48,685 bases of DNA from WJLY01 sp964562405 (lineage in GTDB: Bacteria; Joyebacterota; Joyebacteria; Joyebacterales; Joyebacteraceae): assembly GCA_964562405.1 (NCBI GenBank), contig CAZLTC010000011.1, positions 1 to 48,685 of the forward strand, read 5' to 3'. Position 1 is the stretch's first letter, and each line of letters starts with the position of its first letter. Below the pieces are notes generated by a model. It saw only the letters and a list, made by a program, of their open reading frames with translations, did no database searches and was not told where the DNA came from. A program made the translations under genes and the position numbers. Shown piece by piece: positions 1 through 8,521 of the stretch.

Positions 1-3000
1 TCCGTCAACGCGACCACCACCACGCTCGAGTGGGACCCGGTCGACCGCGTCCCCTACTACCACGTTGTCGTGTCCGACCACGAGATCGAGATATCCCAGG
101 AAGACGGAGAGGTCATCCTCACGGGCGCCGACCTGATCTGGCAGGCCATAACGAGCGGGACCTCGATACAGTACGGGTCGCCCGACCCCTCGGGCCACTT
201 CACGTCGACCAACGGCACCAGCCCTCCCCTGATGGACGGGTTCACGTACAACTGGCTCGTCTTCAACAACTACGGGAACCACCCTCTTCTGACCTCGACA
301 GCCGGCGCGGGACTCGCCGGGTTCACCTGCGACGTGGTCGCCAACGTGGGCGCGCCAAGCCTCATCTCACCGCCCGCCGGCATCACGATCGCCGAGGACG
401 TCCTCGACTTCGACTGGGACGCTGTTCCGGGCGCCGCGGGCTACCACCTCTATATACACGAGAAACGCGAGTGGAGCGGCGGCGAGGCCAGCTACCCGGT
501 TTGGGACGGCGCCACCACCGGCACGTCCATTGAGGTTCACGTCGGCGAGTTCCTTCCCGGCGGCGAGTACTACTGGAGAGTCGTCGCGCTGGACGCGTCC
601 GGGCGGGGGGCCTGCTCCGAGCTGAGACAACTGAACTACGAGACAGAGACGGGAACTGCGAGGATCATCACGACGAACGAGGCCGGCGAACCCTTACCAT
701 GGGTCTTCGTCGAGATCGAATTCACTCAGGGCGGCGTCGAGGTCCTGCCGGTCATCACCAACGAGAACGGCATCTACAACAAGGTCCTGATCCCGGGCGA
801 GTACGACTTCCTCGCGACCAAGGACGGGCACGTCGACACGCTACAGCAGGCGACCGTCGACGTCAACGAAACGACCACGGTGCTGCTCGAGCTGCGGAGG
901 AGTCCGGCCCGGTTGCGCGGCACGGTCGAGGACGAGCTTGGACGACCCGTGTTCGACGCCTCGGTCCGCGCCTTCGCGGAGGACTGCGAGGTCTCGACCG
1001 AGACCGACGCCGACGGCAACTACGTGCTGGCATTGAGTCCGGGCCTGTGGACCGTTTCCGCGTCGAAACGGGGGTACGAGCCGTCGCCTCCGATCAACGT
1101 CTCGCTCGAGGCCGGCGATTACTTTGAGATGCAGGAGCCCCTCACGCTGATGGGCACCCCCGGAACACTATCGGGCACGGTCGTCAACTCGTACGGCAAC
1201 CCTCTCACTAACGCATCTGTCAGGGCCTGGAGTGGCGCTTCGGAACAGGTCGCGGTGACCAACGCGAGCGGCGGCTTCGCAATGGAGTTGTCTCCTGGTG
1301 CATGGTCGGTCCGCGCTGCCAAGAGCGGATTTCAGGAGAGCGAGACCAGAGAGGTCGAGATCGATCCAGGTGGTGGAGTCTCCCTCGACCCGCCGATCGC
1401 ACTGGTCCCCGTGTCCGCTTCAGTATCGGGCAGGGTCACTGATGGACTCAACGCGATCGTAGGGGCCACCGTGAGAGCCGTTCCGCGCTCCGGTCCGGTC
1501 ATCTCGGTGACCACTAACGGGTATGGCGAGTTCATGCTCCTGCCGCAGCAGACCGTGTACACGCTCCGGGCGTGCTCCGAGGGGTACGCCCCGTCCGACG
1601 GATACAACGTGAGCATGAGCGGTTCCGATGCGTTCATCAGCGTCGAGCTGCAGGTGGAGCCCCTCGACTGCGTGGTGAGCGGACGCGTCATGGACGGCGA
1701 CCGACCCGTGCCGTCGGCACTCGTGACCAACGGCGCGTCGGAAGCGACGACCATGTCCGACGGGTCGTTCACGCTCGAGGTGCCCCGGGGCGTGCACGAG
1801 CTGTTGGCCGCCAAGGCCGGGTACTTCTCGACCGCGCCGACTCTCGTGGCTGCGGAGCCGGGGCAGGAGATCTCGAACATCAGGCTGGACGTGGCGGACG
1901 GAGCGTGCTCGATGTCAGGTCGCGTGGTCGCGGGCGGGGCGGCCGTGGCACGTGCGCTCGTGACCGCGGAGTCTAGGGGCTCACTCCTCTCGACATTCAG
2001 TGACGACCAAGGGGAGTTCGAGATCCCGGTGGAATCCGGCGAGTGGAGGCTCCACGCCACGAAGGACGGCTTCACCCGTTCCCCAGACGAGAATGTTCTC
2101 CTGGCGGACGGCCAGTCCGCGTCCGGCCTGGAGCTGGTCATCTGCGACGAGTCGGCCCAGATACTGGGCTCGGTGACCGATTCACATGGCCCGGTCCGGA
2201 GGGCCACGGTGCTAGTCATGGCCGAAGGCGCGTCGGAGCCAACCTACAGGACGACGACGAGTTCGTCCGGCGCGTTCAGGGTGCAGGTTGCGCCGAGGCG
2301 TCCGTATCAGCTCAGGTTCAGGGCATCGGGACGGGGCCCCGTGGAGATCGATGTGCCAGGCCTGGAGCCGGGAGAGCAGTTTGGCACGAGCGTGTTCATG
2401 CAGCGGCGCGACGGGCTCATCGGTGGACGAGTGCTCGGCGTCGGCGGCCCTCTCGAGGGAGCGCTCGTGACCGCCACGTGGGGCGGAACGGCGTCGGTCT
2501 TCACGGACAGGCTGGGGCGGTTCTCGATCTGGATCGATGAGGGCCTCTACGACGTCAGATTCGAGAGTCCCGGCCACGAGGAGCTGGTGGTCGGCGATGT
2601 CGAGGTCGTGTCTGGCGAGCCGGTCGAGCTTGTTGCGGAACTGGAGAGTGTGCATGCTTCGCTCGCTGGTTCGGTCGTGGACACGACCACGGGTGAGCCC
2701 CTCCAGGGCGCGCTCTTGACCGCGGTGTGGCCGGGCGGTGGATCGTCTCGCGTGACGGGCGCGGATGGAAGCTACGCTCTTGCGAACATCGTCCCGGGGG
2801 AGTTCTCGCTCATCTGTGCGGCACACGGTTATCGCTCCGATGAGCGGACGCTGACTCTGGACGAGTCCGAGTCCGCTACGCTCGAGCTGGACCTCCTGAG
2901 ACTCGAGGGGACCATCGCGGGCACGGTGCGGGACGGTTCCGGCGCGGGTCTCCAAGGAGCCTCGGTAAGAGCGCGCCTCGGCGAGGTCGTGACGTCGACC

Positions 3001-4629
3001 ACGGTTACCGACGACGGCGGGCGCTATCTGCTTGCGGGGCTTGATCCAGCGCTCCTGTACGACGTACGGGCCAGCCTGTCGGGGCACTACCCCGCGTCCC
3101 TGAACCCGCTGATCGGCGTGCCCACGCAGACGGCGGACGCCGACTTCACGCTTCTCCCCTGCTCGGGCGTCATCGAGGGCACGGTTGCAGACGGGACGTC
3201 CGGAGAGCCGATCGAGGGCGCGCTCGTATCGGCCAGTGATGGAGAGGGCCACTTCGGAACGGACCTGACGGACGAAGATGGCATCTTCGCCATAGGCGGT
3301 CTGGTGCCGGCCGGGGAGTACGAGATCACGGCATCGCTCTTCGGGTACCACGATGCGTCTGCCGCCGGTGTGGAGCCCGGGGAGGAAGGGCTGGAACTCG
3401 CACTTCCCCGGAACTTCGCCCGCGTGCTGGGAACAGTCACGACCGCTTCACCTGAGGTGCTGTCGCCTGATGACGTGGAGGTCGTCGCAACGAACACGGC
3501 CTTCGGCGGGGAGTCGCGCCTGACGGTGCCCGACGTATCGGGGAGCTACGAGATACTCGAATTGCGACCGGGCACGTACGTTGCAACAGCCTCCGGGGAC
3601 GGCTGCGTGAGCGAGCCTCCGCAGGTGCTTCTGGCGGTCGGAGAGGGAGAGGTCGTGACGGGTCTCGACTTCGTGGTTGAGAAGCCGGCCATCGAGCGGG
3701 TCGAGCTCGGCGGACCGACGCAGGTGACGGCCGGAGCGACGGTCCTCTTCTCAGGCGACGCGTTCGCGAGCGGCGACCGCATCGTCGATACCGATCTCGA
3801 GTGGCGCGTGACGCCTCCCGAGGCCGGCTCGGTCGGCCACTCGACAGGGATGTTCACGGTAAGTCCGTGCTACGTGGGCGAGGCCACAATCTCCGCGCGC
3901 GAGCCCGCCTCCGGAGCGGCCGGACGGCTCGCCGTCGACGTCTACGCATCGATCGATGCTTCCACCTCGGCGACGTTCTCCGACTCGACCGGAATGAGCA
4001 TAGAGATACACCCGGGCGCGGTGGAGGGTGCAAGGTCGATCCACCTCTCGCACGACCGCGTGTCCGACGCGCGGAGATACCGCAAGGGATTCGAGGTCGC
4101 GCGTTCGAGCTACAGCCTCAAACCAACGGGGCTTGCATTCGACACGGGCATCCGCCCCAGGCTGACGCTGCCGGCGGCACGTGGAGCCCGCATGATGCTG
4201 TGGGACGAGGAGAGCCTCACGTGGGCGACGGTCGACTGCGAGAGCCGCGGCACGACGCTGCAGGCGGAGGTTCCGGCGCTGGGTGAATACGCCGTAGCGT
4301 CCACCTCACGGCCGCTCGGTGTGGGCGACCCGGCGGCGGCGCCGAACCCGTTCTCGCCCAACGACGGGCCGGTCACCATAAGCTACGATCTGTCGTCGAC
4401 CGATGCGCGCATGCCGTTCGTGACCGTGCGTGTCTTCAACATGGCTTCACAGCTCGTCAGGACCGTCGTCGACAACGAGCCCCAGGGCAAGGGAAGAGCA
4501 TTCGTGCAGTGGGACGGCATGACGGATGATGACGCCCTCGCGAGGAACGGGAGGTACGTCGTCGAGATCAGCGCCGAGGACGCATCGGGCGTCGAGAGCG
4601 TTCTCACGTCCGTTGTGCTGGTCAAGTAG
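1..4629 (+). CDS. Giant secreted protein, 12 tandem CarboxypepD_reg-like domains with FlgD-like C-terminal domain (5' partial)
   Basis: The frame is open from base 1, so the N-terminus lies outside the window; 1,542 residues are visible. The first part is fibronectin-III-like. Then come about twelve tandem beta-sandwich units of the carboxypeptidase regulatory-like type, each beginning near a G-x-V-x-D/G element followed by G-A-x-V and later a G-x-Y/F turn. After these are an Ig-like segment, a ZU5-like region (from about IEIHPGAVEG) and a C-terminal FlgD-like domain beginning at PNPF. That last domain is the type that directs proteins through T9SS-like export in FCB bacteria. A role as a cell-surface adhesin or structural protein is inference; no catalytic motif is seen. 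A PorV-like gene follows after 21 bases, which fits outer-membrane secretion. A GTG at 70 is an internal codon and not the start. Confidence 0.85.
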   Translation, partial: SVNATTTTLEWDPVDRVPYYHVVVSDHEIEISQEDGEVILTGADLIWQAITSGTSIQYGSPDPSGHFTSTNGTSPPLMDGFTYNWLVFNNYGNHPLLTSTAGAGLAGFTCDVVANVGAPSLISPPAGITIAEDVLDFDWDAVPGAAGYHLYIHEKREWSGGEASYPVWDGATTGTSIEVHVGEFLPGGEYYWRVVALDASGRGACSELRQLNYETETGTARIITTNEAGEPLPWVFVEIEFTQGGVEVLPVITNENGIYNKVLIPGEYDFLATKDGHVDTLQQATVDVNETTTVLLELRRSPARLRGTVEDELGRPVFDASVRAFAEDCEVSTETDADGNYVLALSPGLWTVSASKRGYEPSPPINVSLEAGDYFEMQEPLTLMGTPGTLSGTVVNSYGNPLTNASVRAWSGASEQVAVTNASGGFAMELSPGAWSVRAAKSGFQESETREVEIDPGGGVSLDPPIALVPVSASVSGRVTDGLNAIVGATVRAVPRSGPVISVTTNGYGEFMLLPQQTVYTLRACSEGYAPSDGYNVSMSGSDAFISVELQVEPLDCVVSGRVMDGDRPVPSALVTNGASEATTMSDGSFTLEVPRGVHELLAAKAGYFSTAPTLVAAEPGQEISNIRLDVADGACSMSGRVVAGGAAVARALVTAESRGSLLSTFSDDQGEFEIPVESGEWRLHATKDGFTRSPDENVLLADGQSASGLELVICDESAQILGSVTDSHGPVRRATVLVMAEGASEPTYRTTTSSSGAFRVQVAPRRPYQLRFRASGRGPVEIDVPGLEPGEQFGTSVFMQRRDGLIGGRVLGVGGPLEGALVTATWGGTASVFTDRLGRFSIWIDEGLYDVRFESPGHEELVVGDVEVVSGEPVELVAELESVHASLAGSVVDTTTGEPLQGALLTAVWPGGGSSRVTGADGSYALANIVPGEFSLICAAHGYRSDERTLTLDESESATLELDLLRLEGTIAGTVRDGSGAGLQGASVRARLGEVVTSTTVTDDGGRYLLAGLDPALLYDVRASLSGHYPASLNPLIGVPTQTADADFTLLPCSGVIEGTVADGTSGEPIEGALVSASDGEGHFGTDLTDEDGIFAIGGLVPAGEYEITASLFGYHDASAAGVEPGEEGLELALPRNFARVLGTVTTASPEVLSPDDVEVVATNTAFGGESRLTVPDVSGSYEILELRPGTYVATASGDGCVSEPPQVLLAVGEGEVVTGLDFVVEKPAIERVELGGPTQVTAGATVLFSGDAFASGDRIVDTDLEWRVTPPEAGSVGHSTGMFTVSPCYVGEATISAREPASGAAGRLAVDVYASIDASTSATFSDSTGMSIEIHPGAVEGARSIHLSHDRVSDARRYRKGFEVARSSYSLKPTGLAFDTGIRPRLTLPAARGARMMLWDEESLTWATVDCESRGTTLQAEVPALGEYAVASTSRPLGVGDPAAAPNPFSPNDGPVTISYDLSSTDARMPFVTVRVFNMASQLVRTVVDNEPQGKGRAFVQWDGMTDDDALARNGRYVVEISAEDASGVESVLTSVVLVK

Positions 4630-4650
4630 CGAATCCAGGAGACCCATGGC

Positions 4651-5661
4651 ATGAAGAATCGAGAGCGGAGATTCGGCACCTGTAGGGCGATCGTCGCTTC
4701 AGCGGCGTTCGTTCTCGGCCTCGTGCCCAATGCCGGAGCTCAGGAGCTCTCGCACATCCCCGCCGCGTTCGTCGATGTCGGCGTCGGAACCCGGGAGATG
4801 GGCATGGGCGGAGCCGCGGTCGCGGGCTGCTACGGCCCGTCGGCCATCTTCTGGAACCCCGCCGGGCTGGCCGCGACCGAATCCGACGTCGCGGCGATGC
4901 TCACCTACGGCGACCAGATGGGACTGGTACCGTACTCCGCGGTCGCGGGCGTGAAGCGCCTCAACGACAGATGGGTCGTCGGCGCCGGACTCATCTACTC
5001 AGGCGATGACGCGCTCTCCGAGATGACTCTGCTACTGGCAGGCGCGGCGGACCTGGGGACGCCGCCCTGGACGGACTCGGGCCGAGTCCTGGCCGGTGCG
5101 TCTGTGAGGGCGAGAAGGGCGTCCTTCGGGAACAATGAGAGCGATGGCCAGCAGGTGACCGGCGGCGCAACGGGAGCGTCACTCGACGCCGGGGCCGTTG
5201 TGCCGCTCAGCGCCCACGCTCGAGCCGCGGTCTCGATGCGGGACGTCGCGGGAGCCCTCAGGTGGGACACCTCCTCTTCGGGCGCTTACGACGAGGCTGT
5301 TCCGCCGGTAGTCGTCTTTGGAATGGCCCTCGACCTTGGTAAGTACCTCGTCGCAGAGGTCGACCTGGACAAGGCGCTGCGCCTGGACGGCCGCGACCTC
5401 GTCTCAGTAGGATGTGAGGCAGACCTTTTCGGGATAACGACTTTGAGAGCCGGCTATCGAAGAGCGCTCTCGCCAGACGAACTCGAAGAGTTCTCCGTGG
5501 GCGGAGGAGCCTCCGTAGCCATGGGGTGCTACGAGGCGACGCTCGACCTGGCCTACGTCTTCGGAGAGCTGGAGAACACCCTTCGTCTGGGTCTCACCTT
5601 CGACCTCGGACGACGTGATGCGGCTGACGCTACCAACGCAGGGCCCCCGGCCGCACCGTGA
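4651..5661 (+). CDS. PorV/PorQ-family outer-membrane barrel protein
   Basis: 336 residues with a signal peptide (hydrophobic core around residues 12-29, likely cleavage after NAGA). The mature N-terminus has the family hallmark: G-x-R-E-M-G-M-G-G-A followed by a FWNPAGLA block. The remainder alternates short beta strands, as expected of a FadL-like barrel. PorV and PorQ are outer-membrane parts of type IX secretion, PorV carrying substrates with a C-terminal sorting domain to the surface. The neighbour upstream ends in such a domain, so co-transcription as cargo plus shuttle is plausible (inference). ATG chosen with AGGAG nine bases upstream. Its last 32 bases overlap the convergent regulator gene. 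Confidence 0.8.
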   Translation: MKNRERRFGTCRAIVASAAFVLGLVPNAGAQELSHIPAAFVDVGVGTREMGMGGAAVAGCYGPSAIFWNPAGLAATESDVAAMLTYGDQMGLVPYSAVAGVKRLNDRWVVGAGLIYSGDDALSEMTLLLAGAADLGTPPWTDSGRVLAGASVRARRASFGNNESDGQQVTGGATGASLDAGAVVPLSAHARAAVSMRDVAGALRWDTSSSGAYDEAVPPVVVFGMALDLGKYLVAEVDLDKALRLDGRDLVSVGCEADLFGITTLRAGYRRALSPDELEEFSVGGGASVAMGCYEATLDLAYVFGELENTLRLGLTFDLGRRDAADATNAGPPAAP

Positions 5662-6199
5662 CCCACAGGGCCTTGTTGCGGCCTTCGCCCGTGAACGTCG
5701 CCGAGTGCTCGACCTTCGATGAGAAGTGGAGGCAGTCGCCGTTGCCAACGACGAACTCCTCGTTTCCCACCTTGACGTGAGCCTCACCCTGCAGCACGAG
5801 AATCGCTTCCTCGCCGTCATGAGTGTGCGGTAGCCTGGTCCCACCCTTCTCGTGATCCACCAGCACCACCTTGACCCGTCCTGCGGGGATGCCGGTCGTC
5901 AGCGCCCTCGCCATCAGGAAGGTGTCGTCCACTCCCTGCAGCAGCACGCTCTCCCGGTCTTCCTTCTTCACGACCGAGACCTTGGGAAGGGGTTTCTCCT
6001 CAACGAAGAAGGCCGTGTCCTTTCCCAGCGCGCCGGCGATCTTCCGGAGGGCCCCAACGGTCGGAGACGTCTTGCCGCGTTCGATCTCAGAGATGTGGGT
6101 CGGTGACATTCCGGAGGCCTCGGCGACCTCCTTGAGGGTCATGTCCCTCTGCCTTCGCACTTCCTTCAGCCGCCTGCCGACTTCCTCGACGCTCGGCAT
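5630..6199 (-). CDS. XRE-family HTH regulator with C-terminal cupin domain
   Basis: 189 residues. Residues about 8-62 form a lambda-repressor-like HTH (LKEVRRQRDMTLKEVAEASG, then SPTHISEIERGKTSPTVGAL). Residues about 110-185 form a cupin_2 barrel with the metal/ligand motif H-T-H-x-x-E-E-x-x-x-V-L-Q-G. This architecture (MqsA/PuuR/SutR-like) binds an operator through the HTH and senses a small ligand in the cupin; the ligand is not predictable here. The start at 6199 is preferred over an upstream in-frame ATG at 6268 because AAAGGAG lies seven bases before it and the upstream ATG would sit within a few bases of the predicted transcription start. Convergent overlap of 32 bases with the PorV-like gene. 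Confidence 0.9.
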   Translation of the reverse strand: MPSVEEVGRRLKEVRRQRDMTLKEVAEASGMSPTHISEIERGKTSPTVGALRKIAGALGKDTAFFVEEKPLPKVSVVKKEDRESVLLQGVDDTFLMARALTTGIPAGRVKVVLVDHEKGGTRLPHTHDGEEAILVLQGEAHVKVGNEEFVVGNGDCLHFSSKVEHSATFTGEGRNKALWVTVRPGALRW

Positions 6200-6268
6200 G
6201 CGTCGCTCCTTTCTGTAGGTCGAACGGACGGGCGCCTTCTGCGCGCCCGCATGCATAATCTCCAACAA

Positions 6269-6297
6269 ATCTTAACACCGCCCCTACTGACGGTCAA
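6269..6297 (-). promoter_or_regulatory. Sigma70-type promoter of the XRE-cupin regulator
   Basis: On the minus strand TTGACC (6292-6297), a 17-bp spacer and TAAGAT (6269-6274). It fires toward the regulator gene starting at 6199 and lies back to back with the plus-strand promoter at 6330, so the regulator could control both units. Confidence 0.65.
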
Positions 6298-6329
6298 GTC
6301 AAATCACCTGCGCCGTGGACCCGCGCGCG

Positions 6330-6358
6330 TTGACAGTCCGGGCGACCGGTGCTAGCAT
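6330..6358 (+). promoter_or_regulatory. Sigma70-type promoter of the small barrel gene
   Basis: Consensus TTGACA (6330-6335), 17-bp spacer, TAGCAT (6353-6358), about 65 bases before the ATG at 6424. Confidence 0.7.
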
Positions 6359-6423
6359 GTCGCGCGAAGTGAGGGCCCCGAGCCTCACACAGCAGTCACA
6401 ACTGCAACGAAGGGAGGAGCGTC

Positions 6424-6921
6424 ATGGCGAGACGTGGTCTATTGATGGTGCTGGCCGCGGTTGCGCTGGTCTTTCCGCTCTCGGCGGCGGCGCAGTCATA
6501 CGGCGACGGGTTCGGCGTGGGCGGAGTGCTCCTGCCCAGCGGCGCGGCGACGATCCTGGGAACCACTCGGCTGGGCGAAGCAATGGCTCTTGAGGTCGGG
6601 GTGGGCCTGGACGTGTACGACAAGGACGGGTACTCCACGACGGACTTCGGCGTCAGCGGTGCCCTCAAGAAGTTCTGGAGCACCGACAACAACTTCCAGC
6701 CCTTCGTCGGGGGACGGGTCAGCCTCATGCACAGCTCGTTCGACTACGGCGACTTCGAGGGGAAGGGCGACGACACTGTCTTCGGGTTCGCCGGTGTCCT
6801 CGGCGGCGAGTACTTCGTCAACAGGCACCTGAGCCTGGACGGTGAGGTCGGCGTCGGCATGTATTTCGGGTCCTTCCGCCTGAGCACCGGCTCACGACTG
6901 GCCGCGTTCCTGTACCTCTAG
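6424..6921 (+). CDS. Small outer-membrane beta-barrel protein
   Basis: 165 residues. A signal peptide (MARRGLLMVLAAVALVFPLS, cleavage near AAAQS) is followed by eight or so amphipathic strands rich in Gly, Tyr and Phe, for example FVGGRVSLMHSSFDYGDF and GVLGGEYFVNRHLSLDGEVG. The chain ends in an aromatic/hydrophobic strand (FLYL), as do many barrels recognised by BAM. This matches the OmpW/OmpA-barrel-like 'outer membrane beta-barrel' class; function unknown. Strong GGGAGGAG ribosome-binding site. The next gene starts eight bases after the stop, so the two are co-transcribed. Confidence 0.8.
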   Translation: MARRGLLMVLAAVALVFPLSAAAQSYGDGFGVGGVLLPSGAATILGTTRLGEAMALEVGVGLDVYDKDGYSTTDFGVSGALKKFWSTDNNFQPFVGGRVSLMHSSFDYGDFEGKGDDTVFGFAGVLGGEYFVNRHLSLDGEVGVGMYFGSFRLSTGSRLAAFLYL

Positions 6922-6929
6922 AGGCGGAC

Positions 6930-7529
6930 TTGAGACATCTCTCAGCCATCGCGCTGGCGCTTACGTGCGCTGCGTTCGCATCCTGTGACAAGGCGGGGCC
7001 GGAACCGGCAGCGGTTCCCGGCCCCGTCAGTTTCTACCGGGAGTACGTCGTCGTGGAGCCCTCAGCTGGACGCACGCGCGTCGTCGGTGACTACTATTTC
7101 AGAAACGTGACGGAGGACTCGGTCACGGTGGGAATAAGCTACCCCTTCCCCGTCGACGCCCACCACGCGGAGCCCTTCAGGATCAGAGCATGGCTGGTCG
7201 AAGACGGCGAGGAGAGACCCATCGGTTTCCTCAACGACGGTGACGCGATCCGCTGGCGCATGGACTTCGAGCCGCGCTCTGAACGTCATGTGCGGGTGGA
7301 GTACGTCCAGGTGATCTCGAGGAACCACGCGAGGTACATCGTCACGACTACGAAGCTGTGGGGCCAACCCATCGAGCTTGCCGAGTTCGAGTTTCGCGTG
7401 CAGCGTTCGCTTGGCGAGCTCGAGTTCTCGTTCGAACCGGACAGGTCCGAGGCGAGGGGCGACACGGTGGTCTACTTCGCCAAACGCGTCGGGTTCATGC
7501 CTGATCGCGACCTCGAGGTATGGTGGTGA
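6930..7529 (+). CDS. Lipoprotein of unknown function
   Basis: 199 residues from a TTG start with GAGG five bases upstream. The N-terminus is a lipoprotein signal with lipobox AFASC (Cys around residue 19). The mature part is a single beta-rich domain: a Tyr/Val-rich N-terminal section (GDYYFRNVTEDSVTVGISYP), a Pro/Phe turn and a C-terminus ending DLEVWW. It resembles exported DUF4424-like domains in general style, but I cannot assign a family. It follows the barrel gene in one operon, so it may help that barrel at the outer membrane (inference). Confidence 0.7.
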   Translation: MRHLSAIALALTCAAFASCDKAGPEPAAVPGPVSFYREYVVVEPSAGRTRVVGDYYFRNVTEDSVTVGISYPFPVDAHHAEPFRIRAWLVEDGEERPIGFLNDGDAIRWRMDFEPRSERHVRVEYVQVISRNHARYIVTTTKLWGQPIELAEFEFRVQRSLGELEFSFEPDRSEARGDTVVYFAKRVGFMPDRDLEVWW

Positions 7530-7626
7530 GCGTTTCGCCGGCGGGCGCTGGCGGGGACCGGCGCTGACCGATACCTCTTGGCCGCCCAGAGCAACCGGAC
7601 GGCCATCGACACCAGTCTATGACAAG

Positions 7627-7652
7627 AAGCCCGCGGGCTCCCCCGCGGGCTT
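7627..7652. terminator. Terminator-like hairpin between convergent units
   Basis: Perfect 11-bp stem (AAGCCCGCGGG pairing with CCCGCGGGCTT), 4-base loop. No clear U-tract on either side. It lies between the plus-strand lipoprotein gene and the minus-strand Lys-rich ORF, so it can serve both strands. Confidence 0.6.
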
Positions 7653-7715
7653 CCTGCTCGATCGAGCCGTCCTCCGCTGAGACCGGCCTCAGTTCTCACG
7701 GACGCGACCCTCGCG

Positions 7716-7832
7716 TCAGATGATGCTGGTGTCCTTCTGCTGCTTCTTCTCCCGCTTCTTCTTCCTCTTGTCCTTCTTGGAGAGAATGGCCTTCTTCTTG
7801 GTCTCGTGCCCGACCTTCTCCTTGCGATACAT
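7716..7832 (-). CDS. Very basic 38-residue protein
   Basis: ATG at 7832 preceded by AAGGGGG four bases upstream, stop TGA at 7716. The product has 14 Lys and 3 Arg in 38 residues, in runs such as KKKAILSKKDKRKKKREKKQ. It follows the lipoprotein gene (end 7850) by 17 bases, so it is probably the last gene of that operon. A nucleic-acid- or ribosome-binding micro-protein would fit the charge, but no family is recognised. Support comes from the ribosome-binding site, operon position and skewed composition; chance is not excluded. Confidence 0.55.
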   Translation of the reverse strand: MYRKEKVGHETKKKAILSKKDKRKKKREKKQQKDTSII

Positions 7833-7849
7833 GCGTCCCCCTTCTCGCC

Positions 7850-8476
7850 CTACAGGGTGAGCACGGGCTTTGTCTTCACGGGTCCCGTAGGCACACCCTC
7901 GACCTCCAGCTGGTATCGCTGGTCCTTGAGAACCGCACCCTCTTCGCTGTACACGATGATCCTCAGCGTGTCATAGTACCCCTCCCGGTCCGTGTATGGG
8001 ATGAAGCACTTCATGGTGTGGTCCTTGCGATACACGACATGCGTGCCCTTGGTGTAGTCGACCGGTTCACCGTTCTCCAGGCCGACGCCCCAGGGAAACG
8101 TGCCGAGACTCGATGCCTCGCGAGCGGAGTACCAGGCGGACACGAACACGTACGCCCTCACTCTCTCGAAGACCTCGTTCTCGTTGCCGAAGTCCAGCGT
8201 CACCATGAGCCCCTTTTCAGGCTCGACGCGCCAGTCATAGGTGAGATTCTGGAAGGTCAGAACCGGCGTGCCCTCCTCCTCTCCACTCTCGACAGGAACT
8301 CCGCGAGCCCTCGCGGCGCGTGACACGTCACCGGTCTGGGAATCACCTGAGGGAGTCCCTGAGTCGACCTCTCCAGACTCGGTTTGCGGAACGGCCTCCT
8401 CCTCGGTGCGAGAGCACCCAGGAAGGCTCGCGACAGCAACGATAGCGACAAGCAGCCAAGCCACAAGTCTGATCAC
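7850..8476 (-). CDS. Lipoprotein of unknown function
   Basis: 208 residues from GTG at 8476. The signal reads MIRLVAWLLVAIVAVASLPGC with lipobox LPGC. An acidic low-complexity linker rich in Glu, Ser and Thr follows (about residues 22-70), then one beta-rich domain that starts near TFQNLTYDWRV and contains a Tyr-rich stretch (CFIPYTDREGYYDTLRIIVY). A TTG at 8515 is also in frame, but it lacks a good ribosome-binding site and would lengthen the n-region; AAGGTGG lies upstream of the chosen GTG. The gene follows the transglutaminase-like gene. No function can be assigned. Confidence 0.7.
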   Translation of the reverse strand: MIRLVAWLLVAIVAVASLPGCSRTEEEAVPQTESGEVDSGTPSGDSQTGDVSRAARARGVPVESGEEEGTPVLTFQNLTYDWRVEPEKGLMVTLDFGNENEVFERVRAYVFVSAWYSAREASSLGTFPWGVGLENGEPVDYTKGTHVVYRKDHTMKCFIPYTDREGYYDTLRIIVYSEEGAVLKDQRYQLEVEGVPTGPVKTKPVLTL

Positions 8477-8521
8477 GACAGTCACCACCTTCCGTCCGCC
8501 GAGCGGTATCTCCAATCGGCG

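Noticed and set aside
2212..3351. Minus-strand open frame inside the giant secreted protein gene
   Set aside because: Arg-rich, with no ribosome-binding site; it is a shadow of the repeat-coding strand.
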